A stretch of 64,000 nucleotides of DNA from positions 19,718 through 83,717 of the forward strand of contig NZ_PVTI01000018.1 of the NCBI RefSeq assembly GCF_003002895.1, in the 5' to 3' direction. Below are positions 52,825 through 61,538 of this stretch, one piece after another. Every line of letters starts with the position of its first letter. The stretch's first letter is position 1. Below the pieces are notes generated by a model, which did no database searches, had not been told where the DNA came from, and saw nothing but the letters and a program-made list of their open reading frames with translations. The stretch is from Knoellia remsis. GTDB taxonomy: Bacteria > Actinomycetota > Actinomycetes > Actinomycetales > Dermatophilaceae. The translations under genes and the position numbers were made by a program.

Positions 52825-54804
52825 GTGGACGACCAGCAGCTCGCCGACAGCCTCACGACGATCCTCGACGGACGGTGGGGTGCGGTGCGGCGCCGGCTGC
52901 GCGGCCACGACGACCCGACACAGTTCGGACCGCCCGACGAGCCGATGTCCATGGAGGAGCACCGGGCGCACACGACGAGCCAGCTCCTCGCGATCACCCG
53001 CGAGGACTTCGCCCGCGCCGGACTCACCCGCGGCATGGGCGGCACCGGCGACATCGGTGCGTCGGTCACGGCCTTCGAGATGCTCGGTCACGGGGACCTG
53101 TCCCTCCTCGTCAAGGCGGGCGTGCAGTTCGGGCTCTTCGGGGGCGCCATCGCCAACCTGGGAACGGAACGGCACCACACGGCATACCTGCCCGGCATGC
53201 TCGACGGCAGCCTGCTCGGCTGCTTCGCCATGACCGAGACCGGCCACGGGTCCAACGTCCAGCACCTCGAGACGACGGCCACCCACGACGCCGAGACCGA
53301 CGAGCTCGTGATCCACTCACCGACGCCGGGGTCCCGCAAGGACTACATCGGCAACGCCGCTCGCGACGGCCGGATGGCGGCGGTCTTCGCGCAGCTCATC
53401 ACCGCCGACGGCGAGGGCCACGGGGTGCACTGCGTCCTCGTGCCGATCCGGGACGAGGACGGCAACCCCATGCCCGGTGTCACGATCGGTGACTGCGGCG
53501 CGAAGGGCGGCCTCCCCGGCGTCGACAACGGCCGACTGGCATTCGACCGGGTGCGGGTGCCGCGCGAGAACCTCCTCGACCGATACGGGTCGATCGCGTC
53601 CGACGGGACCTACTCCTCCCCCATCGACAGCACGTCGCGGCGCTTCTTCACGATGCTCGGGACCCTCGTGCGTGGACGTCTCTCGGTCGCCGGTGGCGCC
53701 GGCGCCGCGACCCGGTCCGCGCTGACCCTCGCGACCCGATACGCCCTGCACAGAAGGCAGTTCGCCGCACCGGGGAGCGACGAGGAGCTCACCCTCATGA
53801 GCTACCGGGCGCACCAGCGCAAGCTGCTGCCCGCCATCGCCAAGAGCTACGCGCTGATGCTTGCCCAGAACGAGCTCGTCGAGATGATGCACGACGTCGC
53901 CGTTCAGGAGGGCGAGGCACCCGAGGACCGGCAGCGTGAGCTCGAGGCCCGCGCTGCCGGCATCAAGGCGGTCGCGACCCGGCACGCCACCGACACGATC
54001 CAGATGTGCCGGGAGGCCTGCGGGGGTGCGGGCTACATGGCGGACAACCGGCTCACGGGGCTCAAGGCCGACACCGACGTCTTCACGACGTTCGAGGGTG
54101 ACAACACGGTGCTGATGCAGCTCGTCGCCAAGGGGCTGCTCACCGAGTTCCAGGAGTCGTTCGAGGACAACTCGCCGCTGGCCATGATCACGTTCGCCTC
54201 GCGGTTCACGGCGTCGTCGATCCTCGAGCGCACGCCCGCCGCCGGCCTCATCTCGAAGCTCATCGCGCGCGCCCCGAGCAGCGACGAGGACGGCGCCGAA
54301 CGGCATCGGGGCCGTCAGGTGGCGCTCTTCGTCGACCGCGAGAAGCACCTCCTCGAGGGCGTCGCGCTGCGGCTCTCCAAGGCGGCCAAGGCCGAGCCCG
54401 ACGTCGCGTTCCGGATCTTCAACAACGCCCAGGACCACCTCATCCGCGCGGCCGAGGCACACATCGACCGCGTCCTCCTCGAGGCCCTGTGCGCGGCCGT
54501 CGAACGCTGCGAGGACGGCCCCGCCAAGGAGCTCCTCGACGACGTCACCGACCTCTTCGCCGAGTCGACGATCGAGGCGAACCGCGGCTGGTACCAGGAG
54601 CACGGACGGCTCACCGCCCGGGCCGCCAAGGGTGTCATCCGCGACGTCGGAGAGCTCTGTGACTCCCTCGCGCCGCGCGCCCGCGTGCTCGTCGACGCCT
54701 TCGCGATCCCCGATGCCTGGCTCGGCGCACCGCAGCTGCTCGAGCCGCTGCCCGAGTCCCGGCCCGAGCCGCTGCCCGAGCCGCTGCCCGAGTCCCGGCC
54801 CTAG
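52825..54804 (+). CDS. Acyl-CoA dehydrogenase/oxidase (ACOX-like)
   Basis: A 659-residue FAD enzyme, longer than ordinary acyl-CoA dehydrogenases (about 380-400). F-A-M-T-E-T-G-H-G-S-N-V is the FAD/substrate motif; R-D-Y-I-G-N-like text precedes V-P-R-E-N-L-L-D-R-Y; C-G-G-A-G-Y-M and T-T-F-E-G-D-N-T-V-L-M-Q carry the flavin contact and catalytic Glu as in peroxisomal-type acyl-CoA oxidases. The last 20 residues are a P-E-P-L-P-E-S-R repeat made by a short DNA tandem repeat. GTG start, two bases after tetR. Confidence 0.9.
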   Translation: MDDQQLADSLTTILDGRWGAVRRRLRGHDDPTQFGPPDEPMSMEEHRAHTTSQLLAITREDFARAGLTRGMGGTGDIGASVTAFEMLGHGDLSLLVKAGVQFGLFGGAIANLGTERHHTAYLPGMLDGSLLGCFAMTETGHGSNVQHLETTATHDAETDELVIHSPTPGSRKDYIGNAARDGRMAAVFAQLITADGEGHGVHCVLVPIRDEDGNPMPGVTIGDCGAKGGLPGVDNGRLAFDRVRVPRENLLDRYGSIASDGTYSSPIDSTSRRFFTMLGTLVRGRLSVAGGAGAATRSALTLATRYALHRRQFAAPGSDEELTLMSYRAHQRKLLPAIAKSYALMLAQNELVEMMHDVAVQEGEAPEDRQRELEARAAGIKAVATRHATDTIQMCREACGGAGYMADNRLTGLKADTDVFTTFEGDNTVLMQLVAKGLLTEFQESFEDNSPLAMITFASRFTASSILERTPAAGLISKLIARAPSSDEDGAERHRGRQVALFVDREKHLLEGVALRLSKAAKAEPDVAFRIFNNAQDHLIRAAEAHIDRVLLEALCAAVERCEDGPAKELLDDVTDLFAESTIEANRGWYQEHGRLTARAAKGVIRDVGELCDSLAPRARVLVDAFAIPDAWLGAPQLLEPLPESRPEPLPEPLPESRP

Positions 54805-54818
54805 CCGGCACGTCAGTC

Positions 54819-55472
54819 GTGACCGAGCCGAACGCCCCTGTGCCGCAGTCTCGTTGGGCCCTGGGCGGTGAGGCGACGCGCGGCTACGGCCGCCGGTTCG
54901 CCGAGCTCGTGGAGTCCGGCACGGACATCGACGGTGAGGCCCGCCTCGCCGACGCGCTGCTCCCGCGTGGTGGGCGGGTGCTCGACGCCGGGGCCGGCAT
55001 GGGCCGGGTGACCGCGGCGCTGCGGGCCCGTGGCCACGACGTCACCGGCATCGAGCCGGACCGCGACCTCGTCGCCCAGGCCGAGCGGACCTATCCCGGC
55101 ATCGGCCTGCTGCCGCTCGACATCCTCGAGACGACGCCCGAGGTGCTGCGCGCACACGGCCGCCCCGCGGCATACGACCTCGTCGTGGCGGTCGGCAACG
55201 TCTTCATCCTCCTCGCCGAAGGAACCGAACGGCGAGCCCTGGCGGCCCTGCTCGACCTGCTCGCACCGGGAGGGCGGATGCTCATCGGCTTCCACCTGAG
55301 CGAGGGACCGAGCGGGAGCCGCGCCTATCCGCCCGAGGAGTTCGTCGCTGACGCGGAGTCCGTGGGACTCACGGTTACGCTGCGCGCAGGCAGCTACGAG
55401 CTGCACCCCGCGAACGACTCGTATGCCGTGTGGCTGCTCGCGCGAGCAGGGGTCAGCGAACGCACTTCGTGA
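54819..55472 (+). CDS. Class I SAM-dependent methyltransferase
   Basis: A 217-residue methyltransferase. Motif I V-L-D-A-G-A-G-M-G-R-V (about 53-63), the acidic G-I-E-P-D end of strand 2, P-L-D-I-L-E, and Y-D-L-V-V-A-V-G-N-V. Family-level assignment only; the substrate is unknown. GTG start. Its last 20 bases overlap tail-to-tail with the secreted-protein gene on the other strand. Confidence 0.9.
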   Translation: MTEPNAPVPQSRWALGGEATRGYGRRFAELVESGTDIDGEARLADALLPRGGRVLDAGAGMGRVTAALRARGHDVTGIEPDRDLVAQAERTYPGIGLLPLDILETTPEVLRAHGRPAAYDLVVAVGNVFILLAEGTERRALAALLDLLAPGGRMLIGFHLSEGPSGSRAYPPEEFVADAESVGLTVTLRAGSYELHPANDSYAVWLLARAGVSERTS

Positions 55473-56076
55473 AGTTCAGGCTGCTCACGTTGATGTCGTC
55501 GTTGGCCTGCTCGGTCTTCGGGGTGATCGTGTACTCGTAGGTCACCTTGATCGTGGACGTCGTGGGTTTGAGGGTGAACGTCTGCGTCGTCGTTCCGGGC
55601 TGGACGCCGTTGACCGAGGTGTTGCCGTCGACGGCCGCGGTGCGCGTCGTGAGTGTCTTGACGGGCACGTCATTGATCGTGAGCGTGAAGGTGCCGCCCG
55701 TGGACTGGCTGGCGACTCCGTTGCCGTAGCCCCAGTTGAAGAGGAAGCTCACGTCATACGTCGCTCCGACGACGACGTCGAAGGTGGCGGTGCTCGTGAT
55801 CGTGAGGGGCGCCGTGCTCGACCCGTTGTCGCGGTACACCGAGAAGGTCGTGTTGCCGGCGTCCCAGCCTTGCCCACCCGAAGAGTTGGGCCCGAGAGTG
55901 CCGGTGTAGGTGGTGGTCCATCCCGTGCCAGCCGTGAGAGTCGGGCAGGCGATGGGCGATGCCGCGAAGGCCGTAGCCGCCCCGGCCACTGCGACGACAG
56001 GCACGCTCCACGCGAGCCCACGGGTCACGGCCCGGCGAGTTGGGCGGGGCGCCATGGTCTGGGTCTGACGGGACAT
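55453..56076 (-). CDS. Secreted surface protein with twin-arginine-like signal
   Basis: A 207-residue exported protein. The leader P-T-R-R-A-V-T-R-G-L-A-W-S-V-P-V-V-A-V-A-G-A-A-T-A-F-A-style sequence (R-R then hydrophobic stretch then A-F-A) is the signal common on actinobacterial surface proteins. The mature part is Thr/Ser/Gly-rich, all-beta and adhesin-like, with one Cys near each end (A-C-P-T and K-C-V-R). No family recognised. Thr-rich composition differs from neighbours. Upstream is an AT-richer stretch (about 56140-56215) that probably holds the promoters for this gene and the divergent mannosidase. Confidence 0.78.
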   Translation of the reverse strand: MSRQTQTMAPRPTRRAVTRGLAWSVPVVAVAGAATAFAASPIACPTLTAGTGWTTTYTGTLGPNSSGGQGWDAGNTTFSVYRDNGSSTAPLTITSTATFDVVVGATYDVSFLFNWGYGNGVASQSTGGTFTLTINDVPVKTLTTRTAAVDGNTSVNGVQPGTTTQTFTLKPTTSTIKVTYEYTITPKTEQANDDINVSSLNFTKCVR

Positions 56077-56318
56077 GTGCTGCTCACGCTCCTCACGGCA
56101 TACACGCAAAAGAGCGCCCCACGGGGTGGGACGCTCCACGACTGTTGTTGATATGTATACCACACAAGTGACTGACGGGTAGGTATTCGTCCTGTCCGCC
56201 AGCGCTTGTCCACCGGACAGGATCTCCGGTCACCGTTGTCCGACCATTCCTCCGATCTCTAGCGTGAACGGCACGGGCGACGACGCAGTTGCCACGAGCA
56301 CGAAGGAGTGTGGCGGCG

Positions 56319-58925
56319 ATGCCACGGCAGACCTCTCGCAGAATCCTGGCCCGCAGCTGGCGCCTCACACCGTCCGGAGCCCCGGGCGCGGCCCTGCTCG
56401 CCCGGCTCGGCATCGGCGCCCTCTGCGCCGGTCTCGCCATCACGGCAGCGCCGGCCACCGCCGCCCCCGGTGACGACAAGGGCGCGACTCCCCCGCACAA
56501 GCGCCCGACCCTCGAGCTCACCCAGTTCGTCAACCCGCTCATCGGCACCGCCGTCAACTCCACGAGCGGGTATGCCGGCAACATCAACCCTGGTGCCAAG
56601 GTCCCCTTCGGGATGGTCACCTTCGGCCCGGACATGCCGCGGACGAACTTCAACGGCTCCGGTGGCGGGCTCGTCGGCGAGAACGCGGCGAAGGGCCAGA
56701 TCAACTTCTTCAGCCTGACCCACCTCAACGGGGTGGGCTGTCCCGGTCAGGGCGCGGTCGGCATGCGCCCGGGCTCGACACCGACGCCGATCGTCGGGTC
56801 GACGGGCCGGGTCACCCCGGTCGGGTTCTCCACCTCCACGGAGAAGGCATCCCCCGGCTACTACTCCGTCGGTCTCGACACCGGTGTCAAGGTCGAGACG
56901 ACGGCGACGAACCGCACCGGACTGGCGACCTTCTCCTACCCCGGGCAGGACAAGGGCTACCTCAGCCTCGACATGCGGCTCAACGGCAACGCCAACGGCT
57001 CCGGCTCGCGCGTGGCCATCACGCCGGACAACGTGTCGCTCTCGGTGAGCCCGGACGGGCGCACGATCACGGGCAAGACCGTGGCGCCCGCGTTCTGCAC
57101 GCCGTACGGCACGCCCTACAACTCCAACGTCTACTTCCACGCCGAGCTGAACCGGTCGCTCAAGGCGCAGTCCGCCGGGAGCACGGTCAACACCGTCAAG
57201 GACGGCGCCACCGTCCTGCAGTACGACCTGCCCGCGGGTGACCCGACGCTGTCGATGCGCGTGGGCATCTCCGCGGTGAGCGTGGCCAACGCCAGGCTCA
57301 ACCTCGAGACCGAGAACGCGTCGACGTCGTTCCAGGGCGTGCGCGACGCGGCGGTCAAGGCATGGAACGCGCGGCTCAACACCGTCCAGGTGGACAAGGC
57401 AGCGAACCCGGGCTCGCTCACCACCTCCGAGCGCACCGACCTCGTGAAGCTCTACAGCTCGCTCTACCGCGTCCTCGGTTCTCCGACAACGTATTCCGAC
57501 GTCAACGGTGACTTCCGCTCGATGGACGCGAAGGAGCCGTATGCCGGTGGCGTCGACCGCGCAGGCGGCGTCGAGGAGCGTCCGGTCGCCAACGTGCGCG
57601 ACTACTCGTGGACCAACCCCGACGGTTCGGCCGGCAGCTACGCGACGCACTACTCCGGGCTGTCGTTGTGGGACACCTACCGCTCCCAGGCGCAGCTGCT
57701 GGCGTTGCTCGCACCGGACGTCGCGAGTGACGTCAACCAGTCCCTCGTCGTCGACGGGCTGCAGTGCGGCGCGTTCCCGCACTGGGTGGACGCGAGCGAC
57801 GACTCGACCCCGATGGCTGGGGACAGCGCCCTGCCGGTCATCGCCGGGTCGTATGCCTTCGGGGCCAAGGACTTCGACGTCACCACGGCGGCACGGCTGA
57901 CGAAGCAGTCGGCCTTCGACCCGAGCAGCGCGTGCAACGGCCGCAAGAGCTTCCCCGACATGGAGACCTACCTCGCCAACGGCTACTACCCGAACACGAC
58001 GGGCAACTCGTCGTCGGAGACGATCGAGCGCGTCAACGACGACCGGGCAGCCGCCGCGTTCCTCGACGCGGTTCCGGAGTCGGTGCGCACCGACCCGAGC
58101 GTCGCCGTCACGTCCGCGCAGATCGCCGAGCTCTACGACCGGGCCGAGTGGTGGGTCAACATCTTCGACCCGGCGACGAAGACCCTCATGCAACGTGAGG
58201 CGGGCAAGGGTGCCTTCATCCCGGGAGACGCCTTCCACGAGTCGACCGAGCCGAACTACTTCTGGTCCTTCGGGTTCGCGTTCACCGGACTCATCGAGGC
58301 CAGCGGCGGCAAGGATGCCGGCGTCGAGCGCCTCAACCGGCTCTTCGGCATCGACTCGACCTTCTCAATCCCACCGACGAAGCGCTCGCTCAACGGCGGC
58401 GAGGGCTCGATGCAGTTCTACATCGGCAACGAGATGGGCTACCCGGCGCCCTACGCCTACAACTGGGCGGGCAAGCCGGCGTCGACGCAGTACGTCGTGC
58501 AGCAGATCATGCAGCAGACGTTCGACACCGGCCGGGCCGGTCTGCCGGGCAACGACGACATGGGTGCGACGACGAGCTGGTACGTCTGGTCCGCGCTCGG
58601 CCTCTTCCCCGTCGTCGCCTCCGCGGACGGCCTCGCGATCTCGACGCCGCAGTTCCCCGGCATCACCGTGTGGATGGGCAACAAGAAGCTGCGCCTCGAG
58701 ACCGACAAGGACGCGACCGCGGCGCCTTTCATCCAGTCGGCACGGCTCGGGGACCAGGCCTACCCGGCGTCGTGGCTGCCGATGCGCAAGGTCCGTCCGG
58801 GTGCGACGTTGAGCTTCACCCTCGGGTCGAGCCCGTCCTCGTGGGCGGCCGCCGACGCGCTCACGCCGCCGTCGGGCGCGGACGCCAACTACACCCGGAT
58901 GACCGCCCGCGGCGACGTCAAGTAG
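56319..58925 (+). CDS. GH92-family alpha-mannosidase, secreted
   Basis: An 868-residue exported glycosidase. Signal segment A-R-L-G-I-G-A-L-C-A-G-L-A-I-T-A-A-P-A-T-A at about 32-52. V-N-P-L-I-G-T opens the family-92 domain, followed by V-P-F-G-M-V-T-F-G-P-D, D-T-Y-R-S-Q, S-T-E-P-N-Y-F-W-S-F and G-N-D-D-M-G-A-T-T-S-W-Y-V-W-S-A-L-G-L-F-P, the calcium/catalytic hallmark of GH92 exo-alpha-mannosidases. AAGGAG ten bases before the ATG. It likely trims mannose from exogenous glycans or from the cell's own mannosylated lipids; which is not visible. Confidence 0.93.
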   Translation: MPRQTSRRILARSWRLTPSGAPGAALLARLGIGALCAGLAITAAPATAAPGDDKGATPPHKRPTLELTQFVNPLIGTAVNSTSGYAGNINPGAKVPFGMVTFGPDMPRTNFNGSGGGLVGENAAKGQINFFSLTHLNGVGCPGQGAVGMRPGSTPTPIVGSTGRVTPVGFSTSTEKASPGYYSVGLDTGVKVETTATNRTGLATFSYPGQDKGYLSLDMRLNGNANGSGSRVAITPDNVSLSVSPDGRTITGKTVAPAFCTPYGTPYNSNVYFHAELNRSLKAQSAGSTVNTVKDGATVLQYDLPAGDPTLSMRVGISAVSVANARLNLETENASTSFQGVRDAAVKAWNARLNTVQVDKAANPGSLTTSERTDLVKLYSSLYRVLGSPTTYSDVNGDFRSMDAKEPYAGGVDRAGGVEERPVANVRDYSWTNPDGSAGSYATHYSGLSLWDTYRSQAQLLALLAPDVASDVNQSLVVDGLQCGAFPHWVDASDDSTPMAGDSALPVIAGSYAFGAKDFDVTTAARLTKQSAFDPSSACNGRKSFPDMETYLANGYYPNTTGNSSSETIERVNDDRAAAAFLDAVPESVRTDPSVAVTSAQIAELYDRAEWWVNIFDPATKTLMQREAGKGAFIPGDAFHESTEPNYFWSFGFAFTGLIEASGGKDAGVERLNRLFGIDSTFSIPPTKRSLNGGEGSMQFYIGNEMGYPAPYAYNWAGKPASTQYVVQQIMQQTFDTGRAGLPGNDDMGATTSWYVWSALGLFPVVASADGLAISTPQFPGITVWMGNKKLRLETDKDATAAPFIQSARLGDQAYPASWLPMRKVRPGATLSFTLGSSPSSWAAADALTPPSGADANYTRMTARGDVK

Positions 58926-58937
58926 CGCCACCACCCC

Positions 58938-59002
58938 CGACTGGTTGCGACTTCGCAGAGTGAGGAGCGCAGCGACGAACTCTGCGAAGTCGCAACCAGT
59001 CG
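58938..59002. terminator. 24-bp perfect inverted repeat between convergent genes
   Basis: Arms beginning CGACTGGTTGCGACTTCGCA (24 bases) match perfectly to 58979-59002 with a 17-base loop (GAGGAGCGCAGCGACGA). It starts 12 bases after the GH92 stop and ends 16 before the reductase stop. Probable bidirectional terminator; no U-tract. Its ACTGGTTGCG start resembles the ACTGATTGCG of the 14.1-kb hairpin. Confidence 0.88.
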
Positions 59003-59018
59003 CATCAGGTGAGCAGAA

Positions 59019-60200
59019 CTAGGACGACTGGCCGGACGTGGGCTTGACGCCGGGCGGGGGTTTGCCGATGCTGTCGCGCATCTCGTCGGAGGCATCCCAG
59101 TCGTTGGCCTGCATGGCGGCGACGACGGTGCCGTCCTTGACCCACCAGGCCCGGAACGGCCCGTCGAAGTCGCCCGTCGTCTCGACCGAGTCGTAGCCGT
59201 CGGGGCCGACGTTGCCGAAGTACTCCATGCCCAGGTCGTACTGGTCGGTGAAGAAGTACGGCTGACGGTCGTATGCCGTGTCGTCGCCGGTGATCGTGCC
59301 CGCGGCAGCCTTGCCCTGTTCGATCGCGTTGTCCCAGTGCTCGACCCGCACGCGCCGCCCCAGCGACGGGTGCTCCTCGAGGGCGATGTCGCCGACGGCG
59401 AGGATGTCCGGGTCCGAGGTGCGCAGCTGGTCGTCGACGAGCACGCCTCCCGGCGCCTCGGTGGCGACGTCGAGCCCGGCCGCCTCGGCGAGCTCGGTGC
59501 GCGGCGTCGGCCCGACCCCGACGACGACGCAGTCGGCGCCCTCGAGGTCGGCTGTCGTCACCTGCGACCCGAGGCGGAGGTCGACTCCCTGGTCGCGGTG
59601 CAGGTCGGCGAACCGCTGCGCCACCTCCGGCCCGAGCACGTTGACGAGCGGCAGGTCGGCCGCCTCGAAGACCGTGACGTCCGCACCGGCGTTGCGGGCA
59701 GCGGAGGCGACCTCGAGGCCGATCCAGCCGCCGCCGATGATGACGACCTTGGCGCCCTCGGTGAGCGCGTCCTTGAGCGAGTTCGAGTCCTCGACGGTGC
59801 GCAGGTAGTGCACCGGCGCACCCGAGTCGTCGGCGACCTCGAGCCGACGCGGCTCGGAGCCGGTCGCGAGGACGAGGGTGCCGTAGGGCAGCTCGCCCTT
59901 GTCGGTGACGACGACCTTGCGGTCTCGGTCGATGGAGACCGCCCGCTCGCCGGTGCGCACGTCGACGGCGTGCTCCTTCCACCAGTCGGTGTCGTGGACC
60001 GTCGCGTCGTCGGTGCTCTTCTTGCCGAGCAGGACGTCCTTGGACAGCGGTGGCCGCTCGTAGGGCAGGTGGTCCTCGGCGCCGATGATCGTCACCGGCC
60101 CGTCGAAGCCGCGCTCGCGGAGTGACTCCGCGACGTTGGCGCCGGCGAGCCCGCCCCCGACGATGACGACGCTCTCCTGGTCCTTGGCCTTGTCACTCAC
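59019..60200 (-). CDS. FAD/NAD(P)-dependent ferredoxin-reductase-like oxidoreductase
   Basis: A 393-residue two-dinucleotide-fold flavoprotein. V-I-V-G-G-G-L-A-G-A-N-V binds FAD, L-P-Y-E-R-P-P-L-S-K-D, L-A-T-G-S-E-P-R, V-V-I-I-G-G-G-W-I-G-L-E-V binds NAD(P)H, and I-L-A-V-G-D-I-A-L-E-E-H. It resembles BphA4/rubredoxin-type reductases. Downstream of tmsB on the same strand (54 bases), so it may be co-transcribed with the methyl-branched fatty acid genes and supply electrons. GTG start with AAGGGA upstream. Confidence 0.9.
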   Translation of the reverse strand: MSDKAKDQESVVIVGGGLAGANVAESLRERGFDGPVTIIGAEDHLPYERPPLSKDVLLGKKSTDDATVHDTDWWKEHAVDVRTGERAVSIDRDRKVVVTDKGELPYGTLVLATGSEPRRLEVADDSGAPVHYLRTVEDSNSLKDALTEGAKVVIIGGGWIGLEVASAARNAGADVTVFEAADLPLVNVLGPEVAQRFADLHRDQGVDLRLGSQVTTADLEGADCVVVGVGPTPRTELAEAAGLDVATEAPGGVLVDDQLRTSDPDILAVGDIALEEHPSLGRRVRVEHWDNAIEQGKAAAGTITGDDTAYDRQPYFFTDQYDLGMEYFGNVGPDGYDSVETTGDFDGPFRAWWVKDGTVVAAMQANDWDASDEMRDSIGKPPPGVKPTSGQSS

Positions 60201-60254
60201 TCTGGTTCGTCCCTTCTCGTTGCGGTGCAGGGGTTTTCGGTCGGTTCAGGGTCC

Positions 60255-61538
60255 TCACGCATTCCACCACGGACGCAGCGGCACTGCCGGGGCAGCGTCA
60301 CCGGCGAGCCGGACGGCGAGCACTTGGTGCAGCTGGACGACGTTGCGCTCGAAGCCGCGCCGCGACCCGGCAAGGTAGAGCCCCCACACCTTCGCCGTCG
60401 CCTCCCCGACCTCGTCGACGCACTCCGACCAGTGCTCGACGAGGTTGTCGCACCAGCCGGCGAGGGTCAGCGCGTAGTGCTCGCGCAGGTTCTCCTCGTG
60501 CAGCACCTCGAACCCGGTGTCCTGCATGACGGTGATGATCCGTCCCGAGCCGGTGAGCTCCCCGTCGGGGAAGACGTAGCGGTCGATGAAGGCGCCGGTG
60601 CTCGTCGGCCGGTTGTCGGGTCGGGTGATGCAGTGGTTGAGGACGAGCCCACCCTCCTTGACGTGCTCGAGCATCCAGCCGAAGTACGCCGGGTAGTTGC
60701 GCACCCCGATGTGCTCGGTGATGCCGATCGATGAGATCGCGTCGAACCCGGTCTCGGTGACGTTGCGGTAGTCCTCGTGCCGCACATCGGCAAGGTGACC
60801 GAGCCCCTCGCGCTCGATCGCCTCCTGCGCCCACGTCGCCTGCTCGCGCGAGAGCGTGACGCCGAGCGCACGGACGCCGCGGCGCGCGGCATACCGGACC
60901 ATTCCTCCCCACCCACAGCCGATGTCGAGGAGGCGGTCACCTTCCGACAGCGCGAGCTTGTCGAAGACGAGGCGGTACTTGTTGTCCTGCGCCTCGTCGA
61001 GGCTTGCCTCGCGGTGCGGGTATGCCGCGCAGGTATACGTCATCGTGGGACCGAGCACGTGCCGGTAGAACGTGTTGGAAACGTCGTAGTGGTGGTGGAT
61101 CGCCTCGCTGTCCCGGCGCAAGGAATGCCGCAGGCCCTCGGTGACCCGGCGCCAGCGCGGCAGCGCCTCCTGCGGTGGTGGCGGTGGCGGGGTGAGCCCG
61201 CGCGGCCCGAGGGTTCGGGCGACGTCTGCGAGGACGTGCCGGTCGGGACGGCGGAAGCGCAGGTCCTCGAGGTCCACGAGCAGGTCGTAGGGGTTGCCCG
61301 GGTGCACCCCCTCGACGACGAGGTCGCCCGTCGCGTAGGCGCGGGCCATGCCGAGGTCGCCCGGCGCCGTCGCGAGGTAGGAGAGCCCGCGCGGCGTAGC
61401 GACGTGGAGACTTCGCGGTGCGCTGCCCGGGCCCGCCTTCGACCCGTCGTATGCCGTGACGCGCACCGGGAGTGGACCGTCGACGACCGCGTCGAGGAGC
61501 TCGGCGATGGTGCGGGTGTGGTGGATCGAGCTGGTCAT
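60255..61538 (-). CDS. tmsB: SAM-dependent fatty acid C10-methyltransferase (cyclopropane synthase family)
   Basis: A 427-residue CFA-synthase-family enzyme. A variable N-terminal 150 residues, then H-H-Y-D-V-S-N-T-F-Y near 149-158, SAM motif L-L-D-I-G-C-G-W-G-G (about 203-212), S-I-G-I-T-E-H-I-G, and D-R-Y-V-F-P-D-G-E-L. The direct overlap with the FAD oxidoreductase gene (ATGA) identifies it as TmsB/BfaB, which methylates oleoyl phospholipid at C10 to a 10-methylene intermediate. Product is the precursor of tuberculostearic-type acids. Confidence 0.88.
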   Translation of the reverse strand: MTSSIHHTRTIAELLDAVVDGPLPVRVTAYDGSKAGPGSAPRSLHVATPRGLSYLATAPGDLGMARAYATGDLVVEGVHPGNPYDLLVDLEDLRFRRPDRHVLADVARTLGPRGLTPPPPPPQEALPRWRRVTEGLRHSLRRDSEAIHHHYDVSNTFYRHVLGPTMTYTCAAYPHREASLDEAQDNKYRLVFDKLALSEGDRLLDIGCGWGGMVRYAARRGVRALGVTLSREQATWAQEAIEREGLGHLADVRHEDYRNVTETGFDAISSIGITEHIGVRNYPAYFGWMLEHVKEGGLVLNHCITRPDNRPTSTGAFIDRYVFPDGELTGSGRIITVMQDTGFEVLHEENLREHYALTLAGWCDNLVEHWSECVDEVGEATAKVWGLYLAGSRRGFERNVVQLHQVLAVRLAGDAAPAVPLRPWWNA

